From Pseudomonas sp. PA27(2017) (GTDB lineage: Bacteria; Pseudomonadota; Gammaproteobacteria; Pseudomonadales; Pseudomonadaceae): a DNA stretch of 64,000 bases. The notes below the pieces were generated by a model that did no database searches, was not told where the DNA came from, and saw only the letters and a list, made by a program, of their open reading frames with translations. The translations under genes and the position numbers were made by a program. The stretch lies in contig NZ_MSXW01000006.1 of assembly GCF_001945445.1 (NCBI RefSeq), positions 1-64,000 of the forward strand. The letters run 5' to 3'. Shown piece after piece: positions 48,723 to 59,114 of this stretch (position 1 is its first letter; the number at the start of each line of letters is the position of its first letter).

Positions 48723-49379
48723 GTGTGGGAACTGGTTAAAGCTGGCGGCTGGGTGATGCTGCCGATCATTCTGTGTTCAATCGCTGCCCTGGGCATCATT
48801 GTTGAGCGTCTGTGGACGCTGCGCGTCAGCCGCGTCACGCCACCGCATCTGCTGGGGCAGGTCTGGCGCTGGATCAAGGACAAACAGCTGAACAGCCAGA
48901 AGCTCAAGGAACTGCGCGCCGACTCCCCACTCGGTGAGATCCTCGCAGCGGGCCTGGCCAACTCCAAGCATGGTCGCGAGATCATGAAAGAGTGCATCGA
49001 GGAGGCCGCCGCACGGGTGGTGCACGAAATGGAGCGCTACCTCAATGCGCTGGGCACCATCGCCGGCATCACGCCGCTGCTCGGCCTGCTCGGTACGGTA
49101 ATCGCCATGATCGACATCTTCGGCTCGTTCATGGGCGGAAGCACCGCCAACCCGGCGCTGCTCGCCGGCGGTATCGCCAAGGCGCTGATCACCACCGCAT
49201 CGGGCCTCACCGTGGCGATTCCAGCCCTGTTCTTCCACCGCTTCCTACAGCGCCGTGTCGATGAACTGGTCATCGGCATGGAGCAGGAGGCGATCAAATT
49301 GGTGGAGATGGTGCAGGGCGAACGCGACGTCGACCTGGCCGAGGAGCCCAAGCCGGCCAAGGGGAGCAAAAAGGCGTGA
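48723..49379 (+). CDS. exbB: MotA/TolQ/ExbB-family proton channel protein
   Basis: A 218-residue inner membrane protein with three helices (WVMLPIILCSIAALGIIVERL, then GTIAGITPLLGLLGTVIAMI and ALITTASGLTVAIPALFF). This is the TolQ/ExbB family. The start is a GTG (VWELVKAGG read as Met). With the ExbD partner encoded next, overlapping four bases, it would use the proton gradient. No tonB is adjacent. The pair also occurs next to comEC and lpxK in other Pseudomonas. Confidence 0.9.
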   Translation: MWELVKAGGWVMLPIILCSIAALGIIVERLWTLRVSRVTPPHLLGQVWRWIKDKQLNSQKLKELRADSPLGEILAAGLANSKHGREIMKECIEEAAARVVHEMERYLNALGTIAGITPLLGLLGTVIAMIDIFGSFMGGSTANPALLAGGIAKALITTASGLTVAIPALFFHRFLQRRVDELVIGMEQEAIKLVEMVQGERDVDLAEEPKPAKGSKKA

Positions 49380-49804
49380 AGTTCAGACGTAGACGGCGTG
49401 AGCAGGTCGAGATCAATCTCGCCTCGCTGATCGACGTGGTGTTCATCCTCCTGCTGTTTTTCGTGGTAAGCACCACTTTCACCCGTGAGACCCGTATGCA
49501 GGTCGATCTGCCCGAGGCGGCCAGTGGCACGCCGCCGGAGCAGAGCGAGCTCAAGCAGCTGGAAGTGGTGATTTCCGCTGACGGCGCTTTCTCGCTCAAC
49601 GGTCAGGCGCTGATCAAGAACGACCTGGACAACCTGATGGCTGCGTTGCAGAAAGAATCCGGCGGCGACAACAGCCTGCCGCTGACCATCAGCGCCGATG
49701 CCAAGACCAGCCACCAGTCGGTGATCACTGCCATGGACGCCGCCGGCAAGCTGGGCTTCGCGCACCTGCGTATCACCACGGTCGAGACCCAGGCCGCACC
49801 CTGA
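49376..49804 (+). CDS. exbD: ExbD/TolR-family protein
   Basis: A 142-residue protein with a short basic cytosolic N-terminus ([10 protein letters not shown]), one helix ([18 protein letters not shown], with the Asp needed for proton transfer in LIDVVF), and a periplasmic domain. Forms the channel with the preceding ExbB. Its stop overlaps the lpxK start by one base. Confidence 0.92.
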   Translation: MKFRRRRREQVEINLASLIDVVFILLLFFVVSTTFTRETRMQVDLPEAASGTPPEQSELKQLEVVISADGAFSLNGQALIKNDLDNLMAALQKESGGDNSLPLTISADAKTSHQSVITAMDAAGKLGFAHLRITTVETQAAP

Positions 49805-50811
49805 TGGCGAGCCTGTCCGACCGCCTGGTACGGGCGTGGTATGCGGGGCACCCGGCGCTGGCTTTGTTGCGCCCGCTGGAGGCCCTTTACCGCCGCGTGG
49901 TAGAGCGCAAGCGCGAGCGTTTCCTGGCCGGTGACGGCGAGATCTACCGCGCGCCGGTGCCGCTGATCGTGGTGGGTAACATCACCGTCGGTGGTACCGG
50001 CAAAACCCCGTTGATTCTCTGGCTGGTCGAGCAGTGCCAGGCCCGCGGCCTGCGCGTTGGGGTGATCAGCCGCGGCTACGGCGCCAAGCCGCCGAGCCTG
50101 CCCTGGCGGGTTCGCGCCGAACAGAGTGCCGAGCAGGCGGGGGACGAACCCTTGCTGATCGTGCAACGCAGCGGCGTGCCGTTGATGATCGACCCGGATC
50201 GCAGCCGTGCGGCCCGCGCGCTGCTTGCCGAGGAGCCGCTGGATCTGTTGCTCAGCGACGACGGCCTGCAGCATTACCGCCTGGCCCGCGACGTGGAACT
50301 GGTGCTGATCGACGCCGCTCGCGGCCTCGGCAATGCCCGCTGTCTGCCCGCCGGGCCGCTGCGCGAGCCGGCCGAGCGCCTGCAGAGCGTGGATGCCTGC
50401 CTCTACAATGGCGCGCCCGAGGATCCACCTGGCGGCTACGCCTTCACCCTGGTGCCCAGCGCGCTGATCAACCTGCGCAGCGGTGAGCGCCGTTCACTCG
50501 ATCATTTCCCCCCCGGCCAGGCCGTGCACGCCGTGGCCGGCATTGGGAACCCGCAGCGTTTCTTCAAGACCCTCGAGGCGCTACACTGGCGGCCTGTCGC
50601 GCATGCCTTCGCCGACCATGCTGCCTACAGCGCGGAGCTGCTGAATTTCTCGCCGGCGCTGCCGCTGGTGATGACCGAGAAGGATGCGGTGAAATGCCGG
50701 GCCTTCGCGGCCGACGACTGGTGGTACCTAGCCGTCGATGCCCAGCCGTCCGCTGCTTTCCGCGCCTGGTTCGACGCCCGGCTGGAACGTCTGCTCGGCG
50801 AACGACACTAA
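49804..50811 (+). CDS. lpxK: Tetraacyldisaccharide 4'-kinase LpxK
   Basis: A 335-residue kinase that adds the 4'-phosphate to the lipid A disaccharide. P-loop: [15 protein letters not shown] (residues about 57-71), then SRGYGAK and the D-D-G-L-Q-H-Y block ([11 protein letters not shown]) typical of LpxK. It sits at the membrane surface through an N-terminal amphipathic helix. It is coupled to exbD, and followed by ycaR and kdsB, so the operon serves the cell envelope. Confidence 0.95.
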   Translation: MASLSDRLVRAWYAGHPALALLRPLEALYRRVVERKRERFLAGDGEIYRAPVPLIVVGNITVGGTGKTPLILWLVEQCQARGLRVGVISRGYGAKPPSLPWRVRAEQSAEQAGDEPLLIVQRSGVPLMIDPDRSRAARALLAEEPLDLLLSDDGLQHYRLARDVELVLIDAARGLGNARCLPAGPLREPAERLQSVDACLYNGAPEDPPGGYAFTLVPSALINLRSGERRSLDHFPPGQAVHAVAGIGNPQRFFKTLEALHWRPVAHAFADHAAYSAELLNFSPALPLVMTEKDAVKCRAFAADDWWYLAVDAQPSAAFRAWFDARLERLLGERH

Positions 50812-50851
50812 GCCTGCGCGCCTATTTCCTCCCTGTTCTCAAGGATTTCCC

Positions 50852-51037
50852 ATGGACCCGAAACTGCTCGATATCCTGGCTTGCCCAATCACCAAGGGCC
50901 CACTCAAGCTCAGCCAGGACAAGACCGAACTGATCAGCAAGGGCGCCGGTGTGGCCTATCCGATCCGCGACGGCATTCCGGTCATGCTGGAAAGCGAAGC
51001 CCGCACCCTCAACGATGACGAGCGCCTGGACAAGTAA
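50852..51037 (+). CDS. ycaR: Trm112-family protein YcaR
   Basis: A 61-residue protein, [18 protein letters not shown], in the Trm112/YcaR family. The zinc-ribbon cysteines of the eukaryotic form are mostly absent: only one Cys is present (LACP), as in other proteobacterial YcaR. It is next to kdsB in most genomes. The function in bacteria is not clear. The kdsB start follows one base after the stop. Confidence 0.9.
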   Translation: MDPKLLDILACPITKGPLKLSQDKTELISKGAGVAYPIRDGIPVMLESEARTLNDDERLDK

Positions 51038-51038
51038 C

Positions 51039-51803
51039 ATGAGCAACGCCTTTACCGTGGTTATTCCAGCGCGCTATGCGTCGACCCGCCTGCCTGGCAA
51101 GCCGCTGCAGGACATCGCCGGCAAGCCGATGGTCCAGCATGTCTGGGAGCAGGCCTGCAAGAGCAGTGCGACCCAGGTAGTAGTGGCCACCGACGATGCG
51201 CGCATCGTCGAAGCATGCAAAGGCTTTGGCGCCCAGGTGCTGCTGACCCGCGTCGACCATAACTCCGGTACCGATCGCCTGGCCGAAGTGGCCGCGGCGC
51301 TGGGCCTGGCAGCCGATGCCATCGTGGTCAACGTGCAGGGCGACGAGCCGCTGGTGCCGCCGTCGATCATCGATCAGGTGGCCGCCAACCTGGCTGGCAA
51401 TCCCCAGGCGGGCATCGCCACCCTGGCCGAGCCGATCGAGGATGTCGCCGCGCTGTTCAATCCCAACGTGGTCAAGGTCGCCAGCGACCTCAACGGCCTG
51501 GCGCTGACCTTCAGCCGAGCGCCGTTGCCCTGGGCGCGTGATGCCTTTGCCGCCGACCGTGACGCGTTGCCGGCGGGCGTGCCTTACCGCCGGCATATCG
51601 GCATTTATGCCTACCGCGCCGGGTTCCTGCAGGATTTCGTCGCCTGGGGCCCGTGCTGGCTGGAGAACACCGAATGCCTGGAGCAGCTGCGTGCGCTCTG
51701 GCATGGCGTGCGTATCCATGTCGCCGACGCCCTGGAAGCACCGCCCGCGGGCGTCGACACCCAGGAAGACCTGGATCGTGTCCGTCGTTTGCTAGGTGCC
51801 TGA
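51039..51803 (+). CDS. kdsB: CMP-KDO synthetase KdsB
   Basis: A 254-residue cytidylyltransferase that activates KDO for LPS inner core assembly. The N-terminal signature is [17 protein letters not shown] (residues about 6-22); [12 protein letters not shown] is the CTP/Mg2+ loop; [15 protein letters not shown] and [15 protein letters not shown] are substrate contacts. Stop shares one base with the ptpA start. Confidence 0.96.
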   Translation: MSNAFTVVIPARYASTRLPGKPLQDIAGKPMVQHVWEQACKSSATQVVVATDDARIVEACKGFGAQVLLTRVDHNSGTDRLAEVAAALGLAADAIVVNVQGDEPLVPPSIIDQVAANLAGNPQAGIATLAEPIEDVAALFNPNVVKVASDLNGLALTFSRAPLPWARDAFAADRDALPAGVPYRRHIGIYAYRAGFLQDFVAWGPCWLENTECLEQLRALWHGVRIHVADALEAPPAGVDTQEDLDRVRRLLGA

Positions 51804-52267
51804 TGCGCGTCCTGTTCGTTTGCCTGGGTAACATCTGCCGTTCACCTACCGCCGAGGCGGTCATGCGTCAGCGCCTGCAGCAGGCCGGCTTGGCCGAGCG
51901 TATCGAAGTCGACTCCGCCGGTACTGGCGACTGGCACGTGGGCAAGGCGCCGGATTCGCGCACCCAGCAGGCGGCCAGCCGCCGTGGCTATGACCTGTCC
52001 AGCCTGCGCGGCCGCCAGGTCTCGGTGGATGATTTCGCGCGTTTCGACCTGATCCTCGCCATGGACGGCGCCAACCTGCGCGATCTGCAGCGTATGCGTC
52101 CGGCCCAGGCGCGGGGCGAGCTGGACCTCTACCTGCGCCGTTTCGAACTGGCCGAGGACGACGTGCCGGATCCGTATTACGGCGGCAGTGAGGGTTTCGA
52201 GCATGTGCTGGATCTGCTCGAGCAGGCCAGCGATGCCTTGTTGATCGAACTCAAGGGGCGGTTATGA
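51803..52267 (+). CDS. ptpA: Low molecular weight protein-tyrosine phosphatase
   Basis: A 154-residue LMW-PTP. The P-loop C-x5-R begins at C7 (FVCLGNICRSP) and the general-acid aspartate is in DVPDPYYGG. In many proteobacteria such enzymes counter capsule/exopolysaccharide tyrosine kinases, but no kinase is beside it here; the placement between kdsB and murB is the standard Pseudomonas one. It overlaps murB by four bases. Confidence 0.93.
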   Translation: MRVLFVCLGNICRSPTAEAVMRQRLQQAGLAERIEVDSAGTGDWHVGKAPDSRTQQAASRRGYDLSSLRGRQVSVDDFARFDLILAMDGANLRDLQRMRPAQARGELDLYLRRFELAEDDVPDPYYGGSEGFEHVLDLLEQASDALLIELKGRL

Positions 52268-53283
52268 GCCTGGTGGTGCAGTCGGGCGTATCGCTCAAGG
52301 CCTACAACACCTTCGGTGTGGATGTGGCCGCGCGCTACTGGGCCGAGGCGGGCGACGTGCAGCAGGTTCGTCAGGCGCTCGAAGCGGCGCGCGAGCGTCA
52401 GGTGCCGTTGCTGGTGCTAGGCGGTGGTAGCAACCTGCTGTTGACCGCCGATATCGAGGCGCTGGTGCTGCGTATGGTCGGCCGCGGCATTCGCGTGCTG
52501 GCCGACGACGGCGAGCACGTGCAGATCGAAGCCGAAGCCGGTGAGCCCTGGCACGACTTCGTGCTGTGGACGCTGGCTCAGGGCCTGGTCGGTCTGGAGA
52601 ATCTCAGCCTGATTCCCGGCACGGTCGGCGCTTCGCCGGTGCAGAACATCGGCGCCTACGGCGTCGAGCTCAAGGACTGTTTTCTCGGTCTCACGGCCCT
52701 GGATCGGCAGAGCGGCGAGGTTCGCGAGTTCAGCCTGCAGGACTGCGCCTTCGCCTACCGTGACAGCCTGTTCAAGCGCGAAAGCGGGCGTTGGATCATC
52801 CTGCGCGTGCGCTTCGCCCTGAGCCGCAACGCAGCGCTGCATCTGGATTACGGCCCGGTGCGCCAGCGCCTGGCAGAGCAGGGTATCGAGGCGCCAACCG
52901 CCCTGGATGTCAGTCGCGCCATCTGCGCGATTCGTGGCGAGAAGCTGCCGGACCCGGCGCTGCTCGGCAATGCCGGCAGTTTCTTCAAGAATCCGCTGGT
53001 GCCCGCCGAACTGGCGCAGCGCCTGCAGTCCGAATACGTCGACCTGGTGGCCTACCCGCAGGCCGATGGCCAGGTGAAACTGGCTGCCGGCTGGCTGATC
53101 GAGAAGGCCGGCTGGAAGGGCTACCGCGACGGCGACGCTGGCGTGCACCGCCTGCAGGCGCTGGTGCTGGTCAACCATGGCAACGCCACCGGGCAGCAAT
53201 TGCTCGGCCTGGCGCAGCGCATTCAGGTGGATATCGCCGAGCGTTTTGGTGTCAGCCTGGAGATCGAGCCGAACGTGCTCTGA
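52264..53283 (+). CDS. murB: UDP-N-acetylenolpyruvoylglucosamine reductase MurB
   Basis: A 339-residue type I MurB flavoprotein which reduces the enolpyruvyl group to give UDP-MurNAc. FAD-binding: LVLGGGSNLLLT, then IPGTVGASPVQNIGAYG. Catalytic serine region NAGSFFKNP near residue 240. The C-terminal G-K-R-like tail ends FGVSLEIEPNV. Last gene of the comEC-murB run; a hairpin follows at 53290. Confidence 0.96.
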   Translation: MSLVVQSGVSLKAYNTFGVDVAARYWAEAGDVQQVRQALEAARERQVPLLVLGGGSNLLLTADIEALVLRMVGRGIRVLADDGEHVQIEAEAGEPWHDFVLWTLAQGLVGLENLSLIPGTVGASPVQNIGAYGVELKDCFLGLTALDRQSGEVREFSLQDCAFAYRDSLFKRESGRWIILRVRFALSRNAALHLDYGPVRQRLAEQGIEAPTALDVSRAICAIRGEKLPDPALLGNAGSFFKNPLVPAELAQRLQSEYVDLVAYPQADGQVKLAAGWLIEKAGWKGYRDGDAGVHRLQALVLVNHGNATGQQLLGLAQRIQVDIAERFGVSLEIEPNVL

Positions 53284-53289
53284 TTGCGT

Positions 53290-53312
53290 AGCCCCGCTGC
53301 ATTGGCGGGGCT
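53290..53312 (+). terminator. Terminator-like hairpin after murB
   Basis: AGCCCCGC/GCGGGGCT stem, seven-base loop, seven bases after the murB stop; the tail is not T-rich, so termination may be weak. Confidence 0.45.
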
Positions 53313-53347
53313 GCGTAGGTCTCCTTATCCCATTTCTCGTTGCTCCC

Positions 53348-53441
53348 GGGTATCGCTGCGCTCAACCGCGGGCTACATCGCGCATATCCCCGCGTGTGCA
53401 GGGCAGGCTTTCCGTAGCCTGGGTTGAGCCCGGCGATACCC
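53348..53441. repeat. Long imperfect inverted repeat (MITE- or REP-type)
   Basis: The left arm GGGTATCGC...GGGCTAC (53348-53376) and the right arm GTAGCCTGGG...GATACCC (53414-53441) are near-complementary over about 28 bases, with a 37-base centre. It has no coding capacity. The CTCAACC/GGTTGAG and GGTATCGC motifs are typical of interspersed repeats in Pseudomonas genomes, from memory. Confidence 0.65.
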
Positions 53442-53492
53442 AGGTCAGTCCAGCTGATACAGGAGGCGACGGAGTCTCGAATCGCAGGCAAT

Positions 53493-53519
53493 AAAAAAGG
53501 GATGCCGAAGCATCCCTTT
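53493..53519 (-). terminator. Rho-independent terminator of rne
   Basis: On the minus strand, AAAGGGATGC, loop TTCG, GCATCCCTTT and further T residues, 20 bp after the rne stop. Confidence 0.92.
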
Positions 53520-53536
53520 CGTTTACGCGTCAGCTA

Positions 53537-56500
53537 TCAGGCTTGCGGCTTGGGCGCATCCTGATCGCGCTGGGCGCTTTCGTCGACCGGCGTGACGATC
53601 ACGTCAGCCTGTTCCGCTTGCTCGACCGGCTCGCTGGCCGGCTGGGCATCGACCACGGCTTCGCTTTCCGCGATCTGCGGCGCTTCAACCACTGGAGCAG
53701 CCTCGACGACGGCAGGCGCAACAGCGGCGGCCTTGGCAGCCTCCTCGGCTTCGCGAGCCAGGCGCTCTTCCTCACGCTTGCGACGACGCACTTCACGCGG
53801 ATCGTTCGGTGCACGGCCGTTGCTGCTGGCCGGCGCTGCTGGCGCAGGCTGCTCGGCTGGCGCGACAGTGATCTGCTCGACGACGGGCTCGGCTTCAGCG
53901 ATCGGGGCTGCTTCGACTGCAGGCGCTGCCTCGGTGACGACGGTAGTTTCGGCGATCGGCGCCTCGACCAGCGGCTTTTCGATGGCGGCTGCTTCAACGA
54001 CAGCAGGCTCGCTGACCGGCTCGGCGACAACTGGCTGCTCAGCGACGGCTTCGAAAACCGGAGCCGGTTCACGTGGCTGCTCGACTTGCGGCAGTGCTTC
54101 GACCACCACGTCGGCGCGCTCGGCGACCACTGGCGCCGGCGCGTCTTCTACGGTCGGTGCCGGTTGCTCGGCTTCGACTGCAGCGGCAGCCTGAGCTGGC
54201 TCGGCAGGGGCGGCCGCCTGGCTTTCGCTGGCGACGTTCTGCTCGGCAGGTTGCTCGGTTTCTGCGATCACGGCGGCTACGGTAGCGGCGGCTGCGATGC
54301 TGGCGCCGGCGACCGGCTGCTCGGCATTTTCTTCGCTGCCTTCGATCGGGTTGCCATCGGCATCACGCTGACGCTCGCGACGGTTGCTGCGGCGACGCTG
54401 ACCACGGGAGCGGCGACGTGGGCGCTCGCTGCCCTCGGTGCCGTCCTGCTCGTCATCCTGCTGCTCTTCGCCGTTCAGCACTTCTTCTTCGGCGCTATCG
54501 GCCTGAGCCTGCTCGGTGCGTGGTTGACGCTCCTCACGAGGTTGACGTGGCTGACGCGGCTCGCGTTGCGGGCGTTCGGCACGGGGTGCTTCCTCGCTGG
54601 CAACGGCGGCGTTCTCGTTCTGCGGCTCGGCGTCCAGCGGGGCACGCAGTTCGCGTGGCTGACGCTCTTCGCGCGGGCGACGCTCGCGGCGGTTTTCCTG
54701 GCCTTCACGCGGTTCGCGCGGCGGACGGGATTGACGCACTTCCTGAGGCTCGCGTACTTCCACGTTTTCACGCGGCTGGCGATCTTCACGCGGAGCGCGA
54801 GGCTGACGCTCTTCACGCGGTGCACGCTCTTCACGTGGCGCACGTTCTTCGCGGGCTGCGCGATCTTCACGTGGGGCGCGCTCTTCGCGTGGCTTGCGGT
54901 CGTCGTCACGGCGGTTGCCGCGGTTGCGGTTCTGCTGACGGCCGTTGCGACGTTCGTCACCACGCGGCTGACGCTCGCCCGCTTTCTTCTCGACGACGGT
55001 CGGCTTTTGCTCTTCGGCGCCGGCGAACAGACCGACCAGGGATTTCACCAGGCCTTTGAACAGGCCACCGGCAGGCGCTGCAGCGGCAACCGGGGCAGCC
55101 GGAGCGGCTTCGCTGACCGGAGCCGGCGCGCTGCGTGGCGGCGCGGCCTTGATGGCGGCTTCCTGGCGAACCAGGGTGCGAGTGGCGGCTGCCGGTTTCT
55201 CTTCTTCGGCTTCGACCGTGGCCATTTCGTAGCTGGTCTGGGCGCTCTGGGCTTCCGGGCTGTCGTCACGGATACGCTGCACTTCGAAGTGCGGGGTTTC
55301 CAGATGATCGTTCGGCAGGATGACGATGCGCGCACGGGTACGCAGTTCGATCTTGGTGATCGAGTTGCGCTTCTCGTTGAGCAGGAAGGCGGCGACCGGG
55401 ATCGGCACCTGGGCGCGTACTTCGGCAGTGCGGTCCTTCAGGGCTTCTTCTTCGATCAGGCGCAGGATGGCCAGCGACAGCGATTCGACATCGCGGATGA
55501 TGCCCTGACCGTTGCAGCGCGGGCAGACGATGCCGCTGCTTTCGCCCAGGGAGGGACGCAGGCGCTGACGGGACATTTCCAGTAGGCCGAAGCGCGAGAT
55601 GCGGCCGACCTGTACGCGGGCGCGGTCGGCTTCCAGGGCTTCGCGAACCTTCTCCTCGACGGCGCGCTGGTTCTTGGCCGGGGTCATGTCGATGAAGTCG
55701 ATGACGATCAGGCCGCCGATGTCGCGCAGGCGCAGCTGGCGGGCGATCTCTTCGGCCGCTTCCAGGTTGGTCTGCAGGGCGGTTTCTTCGATGTCGCTGC
55801 CTTTGGTGGCGCGCGCCGAGTTGATGTCGATGGACACCAGGGCTTCGGTCGGGTCGATGTAGATCGAGCCGCCGGACGGCAGCTTCACTTCACGCTGGAA
55901 GGCGGTTTCGATCTGGCTTTCGATCTGGAAACGGTTGAACAGCGGCACGCTGTCTTCGTACAGCTTGATCTTGCTGGCGTACTGCGGCATTACCTGGCGA
56001 ATGAAGGTCAGGGCTTCTTCCTGGGCTTCGACGCTGTCGACCAGTACTTCGCCGATGTCCTGGCGCAGGTAGTCGCGGATGGCGCGGATGATGACGTTGC
56101 TTTCCTGGTAGATCAGGAACGGGGCAGGGCGGTCCTGGGAGGCTTCCTTGATGGCGCTCCACAGTTGCAGCAGGTAATCGAGGTCCCACTGCATTTCTTC
56201 GCTGCTGCGGCCCAGGCCGGCAGTGCGCACGATCAAACCCATGTCGCCCGGGATGTCGAGGCCGTTCAGCGCTTCGCGCAGTTCGTTGCGCTCTTCACCC
56301 TCGATACGGCGGCTGATGCCACCGGCGCGCGGGTTGTTGGGCATCAGCACCAGGTAGCGGCCGGCGAGGCTGATGAAGGTGGTCAGGGCTGCGCCCTTGT
56401 TGCCACGCTCTTCTTTCTCGACCTGAACGATGACTTCCTGGCCTTCCTTGAGCACGTCCTTGATGTTGACGCGGCCTTCGGGGGCCTTGCTGAAGTATTC

Positions 56501-56725
56501 GCGGGAGATTTCTTTGAGGGGAAGGAAGCCGTGACGCTCGGAGCCGAAGTCGACGAACGCCGCTTCGAGGCTGGGTTCTACGCGGGTGATGCGACCTTTG
56601 TAGATGTTGGATTTCTTCTGTACACGGGCGCCGGACTCGATGTCCAGATCGTACAGGCGCTGGCCATCTACCAGCGCAACACGCAACTCTTCGGGTTGAG
56701 TTGCGTTAATCAGCATTCTTTTCAT
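53537..56725 (-). CDS. rne: Ribonuclease E
   Basis: A 1062-residue endoribonuclease, core of the RNA degradosome. The N-terminal half has the S1 RNA-binding domain (residues about 35-125, [28 protein letters not shown] in part), the RNase E/G catalytic domain with D residues in SIDINSARA and IVIDFIDM, and the zinc link in CPRCNGQG. The C-terminal half is disordered: an arginine-rich stretch of repeated R-E-E-R-A-P units, then a long A/E/V/P region. Start at [11 protein letters not shown]; an upstream frame to 56770 lacks a ribosome site. Confidence 0.95.
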   Translation of the reverse strand: MKRMLINATQPEELRVALVDGQRLYDLDIESGARVQKKSNIYKGRITRVEPSLEAAFVDFGSERHGFLPLKEISREYFSKAPEGRVNIKDVLKEGQEVIVQVEKEERGNKGAALTTFISLAGRYLVLMPNNPRAGGISRRIEGEERNELREALNGLDIPGDMGLIVRTAGLGRSSEEMQWDLDYLLQLWSAIKEASQDRPAPFLIYQESNVIIRAIRDYLRQDIGEVLVDSVEAQEEALTFIRQVMPQYASKIKLYEDSVPLFNRFQIESQIETAFQREVKLPSGGSIYIDPTEALVSIDINSARATKGSDIEETALQTNLEAAEEIARQLRLRDIGGLIVIDFIDMTPAKNQRAVEEKVREALEADRARVQVGRISRFGLLEMSRQRLRPSLGESSGIVCPRCNGQGIIRDVESLSLAILRLIEEEALKDRTAEVRAQVPIPVAAFLLNEKRNSITKIELRTRARIVILPNDHLETPHFEVQRIRDDSPEAQSAQTSYEMATVEAEEEKPAAATRTLVRQEAAIKAAPPRSAPAPVSEAAPAAPVAAAAPAGGLFKGLVKSLVGLFAGAEEQKPTVVEKKAGERQPRGDERRNGRQQNRNRGNRRDDDRKPREERAPREDRAAREERAPREERAPREERQPRAPREDRQPRENVEVREPQEVRQSRPPREPREGQENRRERRPREERQPRELRAPLDAEPQNENAAVASEEAPRAERPQREPRQPRQPREERQPRTEQAQADSAEEEVLNGEEQQDDEQDGTEGSERPRRRSRGQRRRSNRRERQRDADGNPIEGSEENAEQPVAGASIAAAATVAAVIAETEQPAEQNVASESQAAAPAEPAQAAAAVEAEQPAPTVEDAPAPVVAERADVVVEALPQVEQPREPAPVFEAVAEQPVVAEPVSEPAVVEAAAIEKPLVEAPIAETTVVTEAAPAVEAAPIAEAEPVVEQITVAPAEQPAPAAPASSNGRAPNDPREVRRRKREEERLAREAEEAAKAAAVAPAVVEAAPVVEAPQIAESEAVVDAQPASEPVEQAEQADVIVTPVDESAQRDQDAPKPQA

Positions 56726-57472
56726 GTGGTACCAGTGGTTTCCGGTGCTGCCGGAAGCCGCGTTAGGCACACACGACGATCAGGGTCGGTGTCAGGTGCG
56801 TCAGAAACGGGCGTAAATCGTTTCATTGTCTAGCGGCAGCAGCCAGTTGTGCTGGGCCGCGACGGACGTCTCCTGCTTGCTGTATGTGACAGAAAGCCCT
56901 CAGAACTCGCTTGTGATCGGCTAAGCATCGGCCTTGCTGCGTTAACACCGGTCTGGAAGGCCCGTTTACCATTGAAGTAAAGGTCGTTTCCTTGCCCGCC
57001 CCATATTGGGGGCTGTTACTAACGTAGCGTCTTGCTTGGCGCTAGCTCGCGAGACCTTAAACAGGTTCTCAGTCAGGAGGAGGAATCAAGGGTCGGTAGC
57101 GGACGATATGACGCGTCTCTGATAAAGCTCTTTGCTACGCAGGCCGACCGTTGTGCATCTCCACCCTACACGTATCGCTGAAAATCGGGTGCCGCTCACG
57201 AAAATCCGCAGCGGGTTGGCATTACCGCGACCGTCCAATTGGGCAGGTCACGCATCTGTGTCTCAGGCCTTGTTTCCGAGTTTCTCGAGCAGCCATGCTG
57301 GCCTTTCGCTCTCCGAGATGCCCGTCGGACGGCCTTATGTCCTGAAGTGGGTTGCTCGATTCGCGATGGCGGTTTGGCAACATCCGCGAATCAGGCCGCT
57401 TTTGACGGCATTCGCGACTATAGCAGCAATGATTAAGTGCTTCAAATGCATAAAAATTGTATGATCGCGGGC
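56726..57472. other. Long rne leader and rne/rluC divergent region
   Basis: About 750 bp without a gene I can support. The rne promoter lies at its far right, so roughly 690 nt is leader; in other gamma-proteobacteria the rne leader binds RNase E for autoregulation. A short ORF at 57132-57464 is antisense to this leader and has no convincing start. The rluC promoter must also lie at the right end. Confidence 0.6.
57417..57445 (-). promoter_or_regulatory. Probable rne promoter
   Basis: On the minus strand TTGAAG, a 17-bp spacer and TATAGT (5/6 of the -10). Points at rne; transcription would start near 57410. Confidence 0.6.
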
Positions 57473-58426
57473 ATGACGACACCTACTCCCCCAACCTCCG
57501 GCGTTCAGCTGCTCGAGGTCGCGCCTGAGCTCGCGGGTCAGCGCATCGACAACTTCCTTCGCAACCAACTCAAGGGTGTTCCCAAGACCTTGATCTACCG
57601 CATCCTGCGCAAGGGTGAGGTACGGGTCAACAAGGGGCGCATCAAGCCCGAGTACAAGCTGCAGGCCGGCGACATCGTGCGGGTGCCGCCGCTGCGCCTG
57701 GCCGAGCGAGACGAACCGGAGCCGCTGGCCCAGGGCCTGTTGCAGCGCCTGGAAGCCGCCATCGTCTATGAGGACAAGGCGCTGATCGTGCTCAACAAGC
57801 CGGCCGGTATCGCCGTGCATGGCGGCAGCGGCCTCAATTACGGGGTGATCGAGGCGTTTCGCCAATTGCGCCCGGACGCCAAGGATCTGGAACTGGTGCA
57901 CCGCCTGGACCGCGATACCTCAGGCCTGCTGATGATCGCCAAGAAGCGCAGTATGCTGCGCCACTTGCACGAGCAACTACGCGGCGATGGCGTCGACAAG
58001 CGCTACATGGCGCTGGTGCGTGGCCACTGGGCAACCGCCAAGAAGCAGATCAACGCGCCGCTGCTCAAGAGCAATCTGCGTTCCGGTGAGCGTATGGTCG
58101 AGGTCAACCCGGAAGGCAAGGAAGCACTGACCGTGTTTCGCGTGCTGCGTCGCTTCGGTGAGTTCGCCACCCTGGTCGAGGCCAAGCCGGTGACCGGCCG
58201 TACTCACCAGATTCGCGTGCATGCCCAGTACGGTGGGCATTGCATCGCCGGTGACAGCAAGTACGGCGATGACGACTTCACCCGCGAGATTCGCGAACTG
58301 GGCGGCAAGCGCCTGTTCCTGCACGCCTACGAGCTGAACATCCCGCTGCCAGAAGGCGGCGTGCTGAAGCTCGAGGCGCCGGTCGACGAGGTGTGGGCCC
58401 GCACCGTGGAGCGCCTGAGTGCGTGA
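57473..58426 (+). CDS. rluC: 23S rRNA pseudouridine synthase RluC
   Basis: A 317-residue enzyme of the RluA family which modifies U955, U2504 and U2580 in E. coli 23S rRNA. N-terminal S4 domain (residues about 20-80, [20 protein letters not shown] in part), catalytic aspartate D146 in HRLDRDTSG, and later GRTHQIRVH. The start is taken at 57473 ([10 protein letters not shown]); another in-frame ATG is four codons earlier. The stop overlaps the next gene by eight bases. Divergent from rne, as in most proteobacteria. Confidence 0.95.
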   Translation: MTTPTPPTSGVQLLEVAPELAGQRIDNFLRNQLKGVPKTLIYRILRKGEVRVNKGRIKPEYKLQAGDIVRVPPLRLAERDEPEPLAQGLLQRLEAAIVYEDKALIVLNKPAGIAVHGGSGLNYGVIEAFRQLRPDAKDLELVHRLDRDTSGLLMIAKKRSMLRHLHEQLRGDGVDKRYMALVRGHWATAKKQINAPLLKSNLRSGERMVEVNPEGKEALTVFRVLRRFGEFATLVEAKPVTGRTHQIRVHAQYGGHCIAGDSKYGDDDFTREIRELGGKRLFLHAYELNIPLPEGGVLKLEAPVDEVWARTVERLSA

Positions 58427-59114
58427 CTACAAGCTGCTGATCTTCGACTGGGATGGCACCCTGGTCGACTCCATAGCCCGTATCGTCACCGCCATGCACC
58501 AGGCCGCCGATCTGTGCGGCGTGCCGCGGCGCAGCGACGAGGCGGTCAAGGGCATCATCGGCCTGGCGCTGCCGCAAGCGATCACCACCCTTTATCCGGA
58601 ACTCGACGAAGCGGCGCACGTCGAACGCTTCCATGCCGCCTACAGCGAGTGCTACGTAGCTCTGGATCGGACGCCTTCGGCGTTCTTTGACGATGTCGAG
58701 CAGAGCCTGGCGAGGTTCCGCGAGCAGGGCTACCAGTTGGCGGTCGCCACCGGCAAGAGTCGCCGTGGCCTGCAGCGGATTCTCGACACCCTGGGCTGGC
58801 AGAATTATTTCGATATCACCCGCTGTGCCGATGAAACGGCCAGCAAGCCGGACCCGCGGATGTTGCACGAGATTCTGCAGCATTGCGGGGTGAGCGCCGA
58901 GCAGGCGTTGATGGTCGGCGATTCGTCGTTCGATCTGGAAATGGCCCAGCGCGCGGGCATGGATTCGGTGGCAGTGGGCTACGGCGCACAGACGCTGGAA
59001 GCGCTGAGCCTTTATGAGCCGAAATTGTCGATCAACCATTTCACGCAATTGAGTACCTGGCTGAGCTGCACGGTAGCCGAGACCCTAACCGAGGAGATTG
59101 AGCATGTGGGGTGA
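58419..59114 (+). CDS. HAD-family phosphatase (phosphoglycolate phosphatase-like)
   Basis: A 231-residue HAD hydrolase. It begins with GTG and reads [18 protein letters not shown], the nucleophile motif being D-W-D-G-T; the Thr/Ser loop is VATGKS; the last acidic motif is [15 protein letters not shown]. It is of the Gph/YjjG subgroup, with the cap domain between motifs 1 and 2. The substrate is not determined. It overlaps rluC by eight bases and sppA by eleven, so translation is coupled. Confidence 0.88.
   Translation: MRDYKLLIFDWDGTLVDSIARIVTAMHQAADLCGVPRRSDEAVKGIIGLALPQAITTLYPELDEAAHVERFHAAYSECYVALDRTPSAFFDDVEQSLARFREQGYQLAVATGKSRRGLQRILDTLGWQNYFDITRCADETASKPDPRMLHEILQHCGVSAEQALMVGDSSFDLEMAQRAGMDSVAVGYGAQTLEALSLYEPKLSINHFTQLSTWLSCTVAETLTEEIEHVG

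Noticed and set aside
53543..55585. 680-codon plus-strand frame antisense to the RNase E tail
   Set aside because: Repetitive antisense of the Arg/Glu/Pro-rich tail; leucine/arginine/phenylalanine patterns follow from codon complementarity.
57132..57464. 110-codon plus-strand ORF in the rne leader
   Set aside because: Lies antisense to the rne leader, starts without a ribosome site and has no protein features.
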